Assembly (NCBI RefSeq): GCF_025699295.1
Contig: NZ_JAILWB010000005.1
Coordinates: 186,001-250,000, forward strand
Length of the DNA stretch: 64,000 bases
Direction: 5' to 3'
DNA from: Hydrogenophaga sp.
GTDB lineage: Bacteria > Pseudomonadota > Gammaproteobacteria > Burkholderiales > Burkholderiaceae_C
Made by a program: the position numbers and the translations under genes. Below, piece by piece: positions 16,623 through 25,396 of this stretch. How positions within the stretch are numbered: position 1 is the stretch's first letter; each line of letters starts with the position of its first letter. Below the pieces are notes generated by a model, which saw nothing but the letters and a program-made list of their open reading frames with translations, did not search any database and was not told the DNA's origin.

Positions 16623-17594
16623 ATGAATCGTCGAATCTTGGTTGCCTGTGCAATCGCCTGCGCGGTCGCACCCCTTTCGTTCACCGCTTTTGCGCAGGAC
16701 AAGTACCCGTCGCGTCCCATCAAACTCATCGTGCCCGCTGCGGCAGGCGGTAGCACGGACATAGGCGCCCGAATCATCGCTAAGTACATGGGGGAGTCCC
16801 TGGGGCAACCAGTCGTTGTCGAAAACAAAGGGGGCGCTGGTGGACGTCTTGGGCCGAGTGAGGTGTCGCGAGCGTCAGCTGATGGCTACACCCTTCTTTA
16901 CGGAAACTCGATTGGCCAGGCACTGCTGCCCGCAGTTGTGAAAACCTTGAACTACGACCCTCTCAAGAATTTCTCCCCGGTGGGCGGTGCCTTCTGGTAC
17001 TCAACAATTGTTGTCTGCAACCCGAAAGCGCCGTTCGATGACGTCAAGGGCATGGTCGAGTATGCGAAAAAAAATCCAGGCAAGCTCAACATTGCGACGG
17101 CAGGCCCGGGTAGCGGAAACCACTTCAGCAGTGAGCTCCTCAGCAGCATGACTGGAATACAGGTCTCCCACGTTCCCTACAAGGGAAACGCTCCGGCAAC
17201 CACCGACGTCGTCGCCGGGTTCGCGGACTGCATTCACATCAGTGAAGCCAAGCCCTACCTGGACTCCGGAAGAGTCAAAGCCATTGCCACGACCGGACTC
17301 AAGCGGGACCCTCGGTTTCCCCAAATCAAGACCTTGGACGAACTCGGCCTTACGGGCTTCGATATCACCTGGTGGCAGGGCGTGTTTGCGCCGGCTGGCA
17401 CGCCCAAGAACGTGATGGACGCACTGTCGGCCGCCATGCGCAAAGCGGTGGAGGCTCCAGGGGTCAAGGAGACCATGTTCGATGCGGGCTTCGTTCCTGA
17501 GTTCATGACCCCCACCGTGGTGAACGAGCGAATCAAGAACGACATGGCCAAGTTCCAGAAAATCGCGGCCAACGCAAAAATTGAAATCGATTGA
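16623..17594 (+). CDS. Bug/TctC-type tripartite tricarboxylate transporter receptor
   Basis: The 323-residue secreted protein has signal peptide MNRRILVACAIACAVAPLSF with cleavage likely after AFAQ, then the family signatures KYPSRPIKLIVPAAAGGSTD, PVVVENKGGAGGRLGPSEVS, ASADGYTLLYGN and WWQGVFAPAGTPKNVMDAL. A ribosome site (TAGGAGAC) precedes the ATG. It is the second Bug receptor of the island, so the operon may take up two compounds or one compound with two receptors. It has no membrane partner in the window. The HglS-like gene follows 15 bases later. Confidence 0.92.
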   Translation: MNRRILVACAIACAVAPLSFTAFAQDKYPSRPIKLIVPAAAGGSTDIGARIIAKYMGESLGQPVVVENKGGAGGRLGPSEVSRASADGYTLLYGNSIGQALLPAVVKTLNYDPLKNFSPVGGAFWYSTIVVCNPKAPFDDVKGMVEYAKKNPGKLNIATAGPGSGNHFSSELLSSMTGIQVSHVPYKGNAPATTDVVAGFADCIHISEAKPYLDSGRVKAIATTGLKRDPRFPQIKTLDELGLTGFDITWWQGVFAPAGTPKNVMDALSAAMRKAVEAPGVKETMFDAGFVPEFMTPTVVNERIKNDMAKFQKIAANAKIEID

Positions 17595-17609
17595 GGTCCT
17601 GGAAGAATC

Positions 17610-18983
17610 ATGAGTCACATGAACCCGAACGACATTCGCACGCTTTTTTCGCGAGCCATGTCGGACCTTTATCGGACGGAAGTTCCCCAGTACGGCACCT
17701 TGTGCGACCTGGTAAATCAGGTCAACGATGCCGAGCTGGCGAGGAATTCACAGCTTGCCCGGAGCTTGCGCCGGGGTGGGCAGCTGGACCGGTTGGAGGT
17801 TGAGCGCCACGGCGCTATTCGGGTTGGTACGGCTGAAGAGCTCTCGACGATACGACGGCTGTTTGCGTTGATGGGCATGATGCCCGTGGGTTACTACGAC
17901 CTGTCGGTGGCAGGAGTACCAGTTCACGCCACAGCATTTCGTCCCGTAAATGACGCGTCTCTCGACCACAATCCTTTCCGAGTGTTCACTTCGCTACTGC
18001 GGCTGGAATTGATTTCTGATGTCGATCTTCGCGAGCGTGCACAAGAAATCCTGTCTCGCCGCAAAATTTTTACGGCACGTTGCCTGGCACTGCTCGAACA
18101 AGGTGAAAAGCAAGGAGGTCTGGGCGGTGAGGACGCTCGCGAGTTCGTGAGTGAGCTGCTTCAGACCTTCAAATGGCACCAGGAAGCCACCGTTGACCTG
18201 GAGACGTTTCGCCGTCTTCGTGCAGCGCACGCACTTGTGGCTGACATCGTCTGCTTCAAGGGACCTCACATCAATCACCTGACACCTCGAACGCTGGACA
18301 TTGACCTCGTTCAGGAGGGGATGTCGAACGCCGGGCTCTCGGCCAAAGAGGTCATTGAAGGTCCGCCACGACGGGAGTTTCCAATCCTTCTGCGCCAGAC
18401 AAGCTTCCTTGCCCTTGAGGAGCCGATTCGGTTTCTTGGTCAGAGCGGGGACGGTACGCACACTGCGCGGTTTGGAGAAGTTGAGCAGCGCGGGTGTGCA
18501 CTTACCCGAAGTGGCAGGGCCTTGTACGACGATCTGTTGGCCAAAGCCCGCTCCACCACTGCAGGTTCGCGACCGTCTTCATCTGCACTCGATATTGCGT
18601 TTTCCGAGTTTCCCGATGATGCAAAGGAACTCTTCGAGCGCGGTCTGGCCTTCTTCCGTTTTGAGGTTGCCCAAGCCCGGGTTTCGGAAGAAATGCCTCC
18701 GACAGGCGCGAGTTCTCAGAGCCTGGTCGCGGGTGGGTGGCTGACTCTCACCCCCATCACTTATGAAGACTTCCTGCCCGTGAGTGCTGCCGGAATCTTT
18801 CGCTCGAACTTGGGAGGCGAGGTGCGCAGTGGATACGAGTCCGCAGGTCACCAGAGAGACTTCGAGAGCGCGCTGGGTGCGACAGTTATTGACGAGATTT
18901 CCTTGTATGAAGCCACTCAGTCTGCGTCACTGGCGGCTTGCGAAAGAAGGCTGAAGACGGAATGCCCGGCTTGGAGCGCATGA
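17610..18983 (+). CDS. hglS: 2-oxoadipate dioxygenase/decarboxylase family protein (HglS/YdcJ, DUF1338)
   Basis: The 457-residue protein has the length and landmarks of the DUF1338 family: ERHGAIRVGTAEEL with His67, GPHINHLTPRTLDIDLVQ with His223, ARFGEVEQRG with Glu290 (a two-His/one-Glu iron site in VOC-like folds), and the C-terminal signature YEDFLPVSAAGIFRSNL. Family knowledge: Pseudomonas putida HglS is an Fe(II) enzyme that converts 2-oxoadipate with O2 to D-2-hydroxyglutarate and CO2 in D-lysine breakdown. The next gene codes for the matching type of FAD dehydrogenase and overlaps by four bases, which strongly supports the assignment. Lysine-pathway genes are absent, so the 2-oxoadipate (or analogue) must come from elsewhere. 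Confidence 0.88.
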   Translation: MSHMNPNDIRTLFSRAMSDLYRTEVPQYGTLCDLVNQVNDAELARNSQLARSLRRGGQLDRLEVERHGAIRVGTAEELSTIRRLFALMGMMPVGYYDLSVAGVPVHATAFRPVNDASLDHNPFRVFTSLLRLELISDVDLRERAQEILSRRKIFTARCLALLEQGEKQGGLGGEDAREFVSELLQTFKWHQEATVDLETFRRLRAAHALVADIVCFKGPHINHLTPRTLDIDLVQEGMSNAGLSAKEVIEGPPRREFPILLRQTSFLALEEPIRFLGQSGDGTHTARFGEVEQRGCALTRSGRALYDDLLAKARSTTAGSRPSSSALDIAFSEFPDDAKELFERGLAFFRFEVAQARVSEEMPPTGASSQSLVAGGWLTLTPITYEDFLPVSAAGIFRSNLGGEVRSGYESAGHQRDFESALGATVIDEISLYEATQSASLAACERRLKTECPAWSA

Positions 18984-20416
18984 TGGGGCAGACTGGGCTC
19001 GACCAGGACTTGGTCGCGCGGATAGCAAGCAGATTGGGCATTCGAGGTCTGGTCGTTGACTCAAACGAAATTGAACCCTACGAATCATCGGCTCGTCACG
19101 GTTCGGGCCGAGCGTGTGCAGTGGTTCGACCGGCTACGCTCGAAGATCTGGCTTGGGTCGTCAACGAACTGATTACTGCTGGTGAACGTGTGGTCACTCA
19201 AGGCGCTGCCACTGGGCTTGTCGGTGCTGCCTCGCCTACTGTGGATGGAACACAGTGGATCCTATCCACACAACGGTTGCGCGATGTTCTGCACATTGAT
19301 CCGATCAATCGTACAGCCACCGTAGCCGTAGGATTCCGTCTCTCCGACCTGAATCGGCAAGCACTAGAGCACGGACTTACGTTCCCCATCGACCTCGGTG
19401 CAGACCCTACCATCGGCGGTATGGTAGCCACCAACACAGGTGGCGCACGTCTGATTCGATATGGGGGCGTCAGGGAGAACCTCCTTGCACTGCGGGCAGT
19501 CCTGGTAAATCCTGCTGGGCAACTGGTTGGTTCAGACAAGGGCCTTCGCAAGAACAACACAGGTCTTGATTGGACGCAACTACTTTGCGGCAGTTTTGGC
19601 GCTTTCGGGATTGTCGGTAGAGCAACGGTCAAGCTCCACCCGGTTCAGCGGCAGAGTGCAACTGCATTGGTTGCGGTTGAGTCTGCACAGGTCGCAGTAG
19701 AACTTGCCTGCGCGCTCGAACAGAGCATGGGCGAGTTCGTCAGCGCATTTGAGGGCATGTCCGACGGTGCCCTGAAAGCTGTCGCTCACCATCAAGGCCA
19801 GAGCGTCTTTGCAGAGCCTGCCCCTTACGCTGTACTTCTCGAGGTTTCGAGTGCGGTAGCTACTGGCACGGGTTTGGACCTTGAAAGCATGCTGATGACA
19901 TGGCTTGAAAATCGCATGGAGCAGGGTGGCATTCTGGACGCCATCGTCGACAAGCCTGCTCAGCTCTGGCGCATTCGGCACGCAATCAGCGAAGCAGTTC
20001 AGTCGCAGGGCCCGATGGTGGCCTTTGACATCGCCGTTCCGCGCTCCTCCTTCGCGTCATTTCGCGACGAAGCGAAGCGCCTAATCGAGGAGTTCGTTCC
20101 GGATGCGGTGCTTTGCGATTTTGGACACATTGGCGATGGCGGTGTGCACCTGAATATGTCAGTTCCCCTGGACACAAAGTCGACGGCGATTGAGTCGCTG
20201 CGAGTAGCCTTGTACGACGCGGTCGTTGTGAAGTTCTGCGGCAGCTTTAGTGCTGAACATGGAATTGGGCCTTACAACCAGCAGTTTTACGACCGGTACA
20301 CAGAAGAGCCATTGCGTAGGGTTTGTTCTGCTCTCCAGTCTCAACTTGACCCGGCGCTTCAGCTAGGAAACGTCCGCCTGGGAGGCGTGACAGTTGAGGA
20401 CTGGCCGAACGTGTAA
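18980..20416 (+). CDS. FAD-linked D-2-hydroxyacid dehydrogenase (D-2-hydroxyglutarate dehydrogenase-like)
   Basis: The 478-residue protein is an FAD-binding type 4 oxidase. The N-terminal PCMH fold shows VRPATLEDLAWVVNEL, TQGAATGLVGAASP and GADPTIGGMVATNTGG. The C-terminal cap shows the metal/substrate motif GHIGDGGVHLNM and SAEHGIG, as in D-2-hydroxyglutarate and D-lactate dehydrogenases. The ATG at 18980 overlaps the HglS stop (ATGA) and follows GGAG, so I chose it over in-frame starts at 18938 and 18962. With HglS it would oxidise D-2-hydroxyglutarate to 2-oxoglutarate, delivering carbon to the TCA cycle. It is the last gene of the operon. Confidence 0.87.
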   Translation: MMGQTGLDQDLVARIASRLGIRGLVVDSNEIEPYESSARHGSGRACAVVRPATLEDLAWVVNELITAGERVVTQGAATGLVGAASPTVDGTQWILSTQRLRDVLHIDPINRTATVAVGFRLSDLNRQALEHGLTFPIDLGADPTIGGMVATNTGGARLIRYGGVRENLLALRAVLVNPAGQLVGSDKGLRKNNTGLDWTQLLCGSFGAFGIVGRATVKLHPVQRQSATALVAVESAQVAVELACALEQSMGEFVSAFEGMSDGALKAVAHHQGQSVFAEPAPYAVLLEVSSAVATGTGLDLESMLMTWLENRMEQGGILDAIVDKPAQLWRIRHAISEAVQSQGPMVAFDIAVPRSSFASFRDEAKRLIEEFVPDAVLCDFGHIGDGGVHLNMSVPLDTKSTAIESLRVALYDAVVVKFCGSFSAEHGIGPYNQQFYDRYTEEPLRRVCSALQSQLDPALQLGNVRLGGVTVEDWPNV

Positions 20417-20658
20417 GGGCGGTGGTGTGAGGGCCACAACGGAGACGAAGCAGCGTCTAAAGTTTGGTTTTGTGACATCTGGCAGCAGCTTCCCTCATCG
20501 CCTCCTGAATGTCTGCAACGCCGCACAGATCGAACGTTGGGGACATTGGCTCAGCGGGCAGCAACCAGTCTGAACCAAGTGTTCGCTCAAAGACAGGCAC
20601 TACAGAACATGCGGTCAGAAGACTCGTAGCTCGGGGCATCAGAGGACAGGTGGGCGGT

Positions 20659-21732
20659 CTAAGATCGAATGATGAGTCGATGATCGTCCGTGATCGCTAT
20701 GTGTCTTGCCTTGTCATGAACTGCTCCCGCCGACAACTCATCCTGGTACTCCTGATCGTTTATCCATTCGGGACCACTCAATAGACCCCTAGTTTCACGC
20801 GGTTGTGAACAAATCAGCTCTGTGATGCTGTCGAGGATGATGGCAGCGACCTTAGAGTGCTGCGGAGCAGCGAACTCATCTTGCGCGGTCTGTCTGATCG
20901 CGCTCCGAACGCTTGCCGCGTCGCCCCGGCACCTGCCGGACTGACACGCGACGACGGCCGCGAACATGCACGCTGCAACCATCGAGCGTGTTTGATTCTC
21001 TCGCAGCAGGTCTGGAATCAGCTTCTCCTGACGCTCGTGCTTTGCGAGCATCTTGATTAGCGCCTGGTAGTCGCCCTCAAAAACCAACGCGCACAAAAAG
21101 CCATCCTCTTCACTCCAGTTTTGATAAATTTCTGAGGGCATCGCGATCTTCCCGTCGTGGACGATCCCCACGGCGGGTAACGCGACCTTCACGTTGTCCC
21201 AGGCTGACATACCGATGTAGATTGTGTCGACATTCCGGCTGAAGGCGCCGCTATAAGAAGGCAGCGCAATCTGGACTTCGGTGTCTCCACCAATGTAGTG
21301 GTCCCAAAAGCCAATCCAGAAGAGCCGTCGCGCTCCCGAAGCCAACTTTGTATGGATATCAGGAATTGATGAGCCGGAAAATTCGTCTATTGCGGAGAGC
21401 ACTCTTTTCAAGAGCGTAAGCGCATCGTATGTGGAGGGGGCGAACTGCGCTTTGTGCTTGGCGGCGTTGTACCAGTTCTGTCGAAAGTCATGCAGCACTG
21501 CGACGGCGTCAGCTCCTAACCCGTACTGACCTGCGGCGTCGATCAGGTTTTTTAACTTGCCGCCGGCGTCTGGCACAACCAGGTGTCTGGCTAGAAAAGT
21601 CTCTAGGCTTGCGCCGACAACTACGAAGCACCGATTGAGGTCACCTTGCCTATGGCTGCGATCTGCAATTTTCTGAGCTTGGGCGACCTCCATGTGAACT
21701 ATTCGCCGAAGGCGTTCCACCGCTGTTGTCAT
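20659..21732 (-). CDS. hypothetical protein, 357 aa, next to the ABC-3C locus
   Basis: The start at 21732 (MTTAVERLRRIVHMEVAQAQ) is chosen because GAGGAAGAA lies just upstream. The N-terminal ~130 residues look helical, with LVVPDAGGKLKNLIDAAGQYG and HDFRQNWYNAAKHKAQFAPS, reminiscent of the helix-turn of HEPN or Abi-C-type domains although the exact Rx4-6H spacing is not met. The middle is strand-rich (RLFWIGFWDHYIGGDTEVQIALPSY is split by turns) and ends in a helical tail with several cysteines. I do not recognise a family. It lies on the opposite strand to the neighbours and has island-like codon use. Confidence 0.65.
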   Translation of the reverse strand: MTTAVERLRRIVHMEVAQAQKIADRSHRQGDLNRCFVVVGASLETFLARHLVVPDAGGKLKNLIDAAGQYGLGADAVAVLHDFRQNWYNAAKHKAQFAPSTYDALTLLKRVLSAIDEFSGSSIPDIHTKLASGARRLFWIGFWDHYIGGDTEVQIALPSYSGAFSRNVDTIYIGMSAWDNVKVALPAVGIVHDGKIAMPSEIYQNWSEEDGFLCALVFEGDYQALIKMLAKHERQEKLIPDLLRENQTRSMVAACMFAAVVACQSGRCRGDAASVRSAIRQTAQDEFAAPQHSKVAAIILDSITELICSQPRETRGLLSGPEWINDQEYQDELSAGAVHDKARHIAITDDHRLIIRS

Positions 21733-22499
21733 GCATTCTTCCTCTCTTGTTTGCCGTTTAGCGGGCGCTGAGATCGCCGAAAGCACGAGGCCAGTGCTCA
21801 GGAGAGTCGGCAGCGTAATCTAATTGTTGCCTCTTCGCCGTCATACGCTTCGCGGTAGCACCCTTGCACTCTCTGACGAGATAGGATCAGCGGTTCCGTC
21901 TGAAGCCGTCGGACGGGCCGGCAAGGTGACCGGCAACTTCTGGCCGATTTCTGTCTGGTAGCTGCAGCTGACGCGAACCTACTCGTTTATGCGAAAACGC
22001 GGAGCGCCTCTGCGTACAAAGCCGCGTTTTGCGAACACCTGATTTGATGCTGCAGCCTACTGGTCAGCGCATCAATAAAATAGATTCAGGGTATGGGAGG
22101 GCTGGATAAGCCGCACCTTGGCAGCCGACGGAAGGCACTGACTAGCCAATTCGAGGAATTGGACTGACTGCCTGGGCAAGAAGAGCCATCGTCAGCTCGT
22201 TGTCAAAGGCGCACAGAACTCCAACCACTGGGCCGTCGTGTTCGCAGCTGGGACTGCAAGCAACGTCCCCCATATTCGAGGGGACCAGCCCGGCCTTCGG
22301 GTCGCTGCTTGCGAGTGGCTTCTCTGCAGAGTGTGGGGCGCGTCACGTTCTTCGGAATATGGCTTTGGATCCGGTAGCGCTTAGGAGACAATCGCGGATT
22401 ACTGCGGCCACTGGCCAGTGGAAAGTGAGGCGCATGCGCAAGTTGCAGGCAGTTTTCCGGGGATCGTGATCAAGAATTGGTACAGGGGAGGACAGACAC
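21733..22499. other. Non-coding stretch between the 357-aa gene and the ABC-3C operon
   Basis: No convincing gene, RNA or mobile element is seen in this 767-bp stretch. Short frames here lack ribosome sites and coding periodicity. A segment near 21926-21965 (GACCGGCAACTTCTGGCCGA and following) resembles a widespread betaproteobacterial intergenic repeat and may be a remnant. The promoter of the plus-strand operon must lie in the last ~150 bases. GGGGAGGAC at about 22485-22493 is a strong ribosome site for the gene at 22500. Confidence 0.5.
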
Positions 22500-22772
22500 A
22501 TGGAACTGTATTTGGGACTAGCGTTGATGGTGCTGGGCGTGGTGCTTTTCTTGGTAGGCCGCCGCACTGGATCGAGAAGTGTTCGAGTTGAAGCAAGCGG
22601 CAGTTCCGTCGCCGTAGGCGGCAACAACAAGGGTTCGATCACCAATGTGACACTGGGCGCGCCCTCGCCGGCGACGCACGGAACGCACTGGCTAACATGG
22701 GTGGCGATCATTGTTGAATTGATCGGTATCGGCGTGACAATCTGGCACGCATTGCACCTCGCGGCCACATGA
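22500..22772 (+). CDS. small membrane protein with GNN motif, first gene of ABC-3C operon
   Basis: The 90-residue protein has a transmembrane helix at residues ~3-20 (LYLGLALMVLGVVLFLVG), a positive segment RRTGSR, the motif GSSVAVGGNNKGSITNV (34-50), and a second transmembrane helix at ~64-86. A nearly identical motif occurs in the next protein, so the two probably interact or share a beta-structured assembly element. A strong ribosome site precedes the ATG and the stop overlaps the next start by four bases. I do not know a named family. As the membrane-anchored first gene it could be a sensor or an effector anchor of the conflict system. Confidence 0.72.
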   Translation: MELYLGLALMVLGVVLFLVGRRTGSRSVRVEASGSSVAVGGNNKGSITNVTLGAPSPATHGTHWLTWVAIIVELIGIGVTIWHALHLAAT

Positions 22773-23479
22773 GCAACGATCAAGGCAGTCCCAGCGACAA
22801 GTGGTCATTGATTCCTTCGCCCAGCCAGATTGCCACTAAGCTGGGCATCGTGGCCCCGTCTTCAACGTCTGCCTCAGCAGACTGGGGCAGCGTAGCGGTT
22901 GCTGGCGACAACAACGGCTCAATCCTCAACGTCAACGCGACGCACCTAACGCTTGCGGTGCAGCAGCAAGTTGCCCGCCAGTTGCCTTCCTATCTTTCAA
23001 GCGTCGTTGCCAAGTTTTCCGAGGACTGGTCGAGTTACGGCGACGCGCCAAGGCGATCATTACCACCAGAAATCGACGTGAAGCTGGCCTACAACGACTT
23101 CCCACCGGCGCATCCCATAATCACCGACTATCTCAGGCACATCGGAGTTCTTGAATCAACCTACCGTGGAATCGAGCAGCGCAACGACGACGCCCGCCGC
23201 ATGGTCCGGCGCCGCACAGCTGTAGCGTATAAGGACGCGTTGCACCGATTGTGCGATCTGAATGGGGTGCACCATACCCGAGCGAGCGATTTTGCCCGGA
23301 GGAATGCGGTAAAGCTCGTAAAGGAAGTGGTCGCCGCTCTTACGGCCGACTTCCAGGGTGCAGCACTAGCTGCTTCCGTCATGCAGGAGACAGCCGACCT
23401 GGCGATCAGCTTGATCGTTGCCGACGCTGTCATCGAATGCGAAGTACTCGAAAGGCCTGCCGATGCTGCTGCCACTTGA
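22769..23479 (+). CDS. putative ABC-3C component with GDNNGS motif
   Basis: The 236-residue protein begins MSNDQGSPSDKWSLIPSPSQ, then repeats the motif of the preceding protein as GSVAVAGDNNGSILNV (40-55). The rest is mainly helical (VQQQVARQLPSYLSSVVAKF, then an Arg-rich ARRMVRRRTAVAYKDALHRL and a long C-terminal helix pair). No nuclease or protease motif is evident. Position (between the small membrane protein and the middle component, with 4- and 17-base overlaps) suggests the third, effector or adaptor-type component of an ABC-three-component system. The DNN/GNN element resembles short beta-solenoid-like assembly motifs seen in signalling proteins, but that is inference. Confidence 0.7.
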   Translation: MSNDQGSPSDKWSLIPSPSQIATKLGIVAPSSTSASADWGSVAVAGDNNGSILNVNATHLTLAVQQQVARQLPSYLSSVVAKFSEDWSSYGDAPRRSLPPEIDVKLAYNDFPPAHPIITDYLRHIGVLESTYRGIEQRNDDARRMVRRRTAVAYKDALHRLCDLNGVHHTRASDFARRNAVKLVKEVVAALTADFQGAALAASVMQETADLAISLIVADAVIECEVLERPADAAAT

Positions 23480-23702
23480 ACAAAGTCCGTGGAACTGCGG
23501 CTACTACCTCGGCGCCATGGCGCTCCAAGCACTTTCACAAGCTCCCGACAGCAAGCTGGACCTGCCAAGCCTCCAAGACCAAATGAGCCTCCTAACGAAG
23601 CGTCCAATCTCGCCGACCCAGGCCGTTACAGCGGCAGCGTGGCTGTACCTCATTGACGCAGTTCAACTTGACGAGACCGGGGCGCTTCAGAAATGCAGCT
23701 AG
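23463..23702 (+). CDS. ABC-three component system middle component-like small protein
   Basis: The 79-residue protein starts MLLPLEQSPWNCGYYLGAMA and is compact and helical, ending with TQAVTAAAWLYLIDAVQLDE and the short tail TGALQKCS. Size, helical content and position directly before a DUF2326-type ATPase match the middle component (MC) of ABC-3C systems described by comparative genomics. The start overlaps the previous gene by 17 bases and the stop lies inside the ATPase gene start by 10 bases, so translation is tightly coupled. It probably bridges the ATPase and the effector-side protein. Confidence 0.72.
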   Translation: MLLPLEQSPWNCGYYLGAMALQALSQAPDSKLDLPSLQDQMSLLTKRPISPTQAVTAAAWLYLIDAVQLDETGALQKCS

Positions 23703-25396
23703 TCTCTCTTACGATCTCGCGTGGCAATGATGTCCTTCGCAACATTCCCTTCAAGGGCGGTTTGAATCTCATCCTCGACAAGCCCACTGCGTCTGGAACT
23801 GAGAGCGGCAACAACGTTGGTAAGACGACGGTGTTGAGACTTATCGACTACTGTCTTGGCTCGGACGGTGACCAGATCTGGCAAGACGCTGAATTTAAAG
23901 GGAACAACCAGGACGTCTATGAGTTCCTTCACGGCACGCTGTCGGTGTACATCGAGCTTAAGGTTTCCGATCCGGTGCGTGGCACTCACTCGCTTCGACG
24001 TTCGTTCAAGCGCGCAGGTCAAAGGAAGCAGGCTGGACTCTTCTACATAGACGACGTCACCTACGACTCCATCGGGGCGTACCGCGATCAAGTTAAGAAC
24101 ATCCTTTTTGGTACGCCAGCGAAGAAGCCGAGTCTGCGCCAGCTCGCGCCAAAGTTTGTCAGGTCCTCGTCCGACCAGATGAGTAAGACTCTGAAGTTCC
24201 TTGGCGATTTCGGAAGTAGTGTGGACTATGAGGCCGTGCACCTGTACCTATTCGGCTTCTTCAATGTCGAAGTGCTGGAAGAACGGGCTGCGCTGGCAGC
24301 CAAGCGCAAGGAGATCGTGCGCGACCTTATGGCTGCAACGCGTGCCCGCAAAGAAGGTGAGATCGAGCAGTTACTGCTCCACCTGCGGCGCGAGGTGGAC
24401 CAGGCCCAATCCGTCATGGTGCTGCGCGGGGAGGTACCAGAGATTTCCGCAGCGGCTAACTTGGTTTCTGACATTCGCGTGCGTGCCGCGGCAGTTGGTG
24501 CAGAACTAGGCCGCGTCGAGGGCGAAATCGCGTCGCTCAATTCGGCCATCGCCACGCTCAGGCACGACTATGACAATATCGACTATGTCGCGGTCAAGTC
24601 CATCTATACCGAGGCAGGAAAGTACCACGACAAGCTACAGCACGACTGGGAAGAACTCGCGACCTTCGTCGCCAACCTGCGCGGGCGTAAAGAACGCTTC
24701 CTTCAGCGGCAGTTGGACGAGCTGAACGGAAAGGCGGCAGCGAGGCAGCAGGACCTGGCATCCTTGCAGGTACAAGAGGGAGACTTGATTTCAGCGCTCC
24801 GCCAGACTCGTGCTTTCGAGGTGGCTCTGGAGAAGAGATCTGATCTGCATGAGAAGCTCAAGCAGATCGGTGGCCTAGAAGCTAGCCTGAGCGGAATCCA
24901 GACGCTTCGAGCTAATCAAGAAGAGATCGATGGAAGGCTGGAAACAACGAGGCAGATCATTGAGGATGGGAAGTCCGAATTGACTCAGCGAGTCGCAGTC
25001 TTCAACACGTTCTTCACCACGCTATCCAAAGAACTCTATGGGGAAGAGTACCTTCTGACGTTTGATGACAAGAACGGCACCATCGTGTTCTCGCTGACGG
25101 CGGTCGGCGCTAACGTTGGTGCAGGGAAGAAAGCGTCCCAGACTGCGGCGTTCGACATTTCCTACATCAAGTTCCTGAGCAAGGCCGGTATCGGCTTCCC
25201 AACATTCGTTTGTCATGATGGGATTGAGTCCATTCACGGCAATCAGCTGAGGCAGCTCCTAACTACTGCGAACTCGATGGATGGACAGTTGATCCTCGCC
25301 GCAATCCGAGACAAGCTACCTGGAATCAGCGATACGTTTCTAGGTGAGAACACGATCGTGGAGCTTTCCCAGGACGACAAGCTTTTTGGGGTGTGA
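23693..25396 (+). CDS. DUF2326-type SMC/ABC-like ATPase of an ABC-3C system
   Basis: The 567-residue protein begins MQLVSLTISRGNDVLRNIPF. Walker A is GNNVGKTT (39-46) within SGNNVGKTTVLRLIDYCLG, followed by a long coiled coil (~190-430, e.g. ELNGKAAARQQDLASLQVQE) and a C-terminal ATPase half with AFDISYIKFLSKAGIGFPTF and the VCHDGIESIHG segment typical of DUF2326. It resembles RecN/SMC-type ABC ATPases. Family knowledge: DUF2326 ATPases are the signalling core of ABC-three-component conflict (anti-phage) systems. It is the last gene of four overlapping genes and defines the operon. Target and trigger are unknown. Confidence 0.85.
   Translation: MQLVSLTISRGNDVLRNIPFKGGLNLILDKPTASGTESGNNVGKTTVLRLIDYCLGSDGDQIWQDAEFKGNNQDVYEFLHGTLSVYIELKVSDPVRGTHSLRRSFKRAGQRKQAGLFYIDDVTYDSIGAYRDQVKNILFGTPAKKPSLRQLAPKFVRSSSDQMSKTLKFLGDFGSSVDYEAVHLYLFGFFNVEVLEERAALAAKRKEIVRDLMAATRARKEGEIEQLLLHLRREVDQAQSVMVLRGEVPEISAAANLVSDIRVRAAAVGAELGRVEGEIASLNSAIATLRHDYDNIDYVAVKSIYTEAGKYHDKLQHDWEELATFVANLRGRKERFLQRQLDELNGKAAARQQDLASLQVQEGDLISALRQTRAFEVALEKRSDLHEKLKQIGGLEASLSGIQTLRANQEEIDGRLETTRQIIEDGKSELTQRVAVFNTFFTTLSKELYGEEYLLTFDDKNGTIVFSLTAVGANVGAGKKASQTAAFDISYIKFLSKAGIGFPTFVCHDGIESIHGNQLRQLLTTANSMDGQLILAAIRDKLPGISDTFLGENTIVELSQDDKLFGV

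Noticed and set aside
20659..21732. Calling the 357-residue protein a HEPN nuclease.
   Set aside because: FRQNWYNAAKH only loosely resembles the motif, since the Arg-His spacing is too long.
22200..22469. An 89-codon frame upstream of the ABC-3C operon.
   Set aside because: It has no ribosome site, no protein-like pattern and no coding periodicity.
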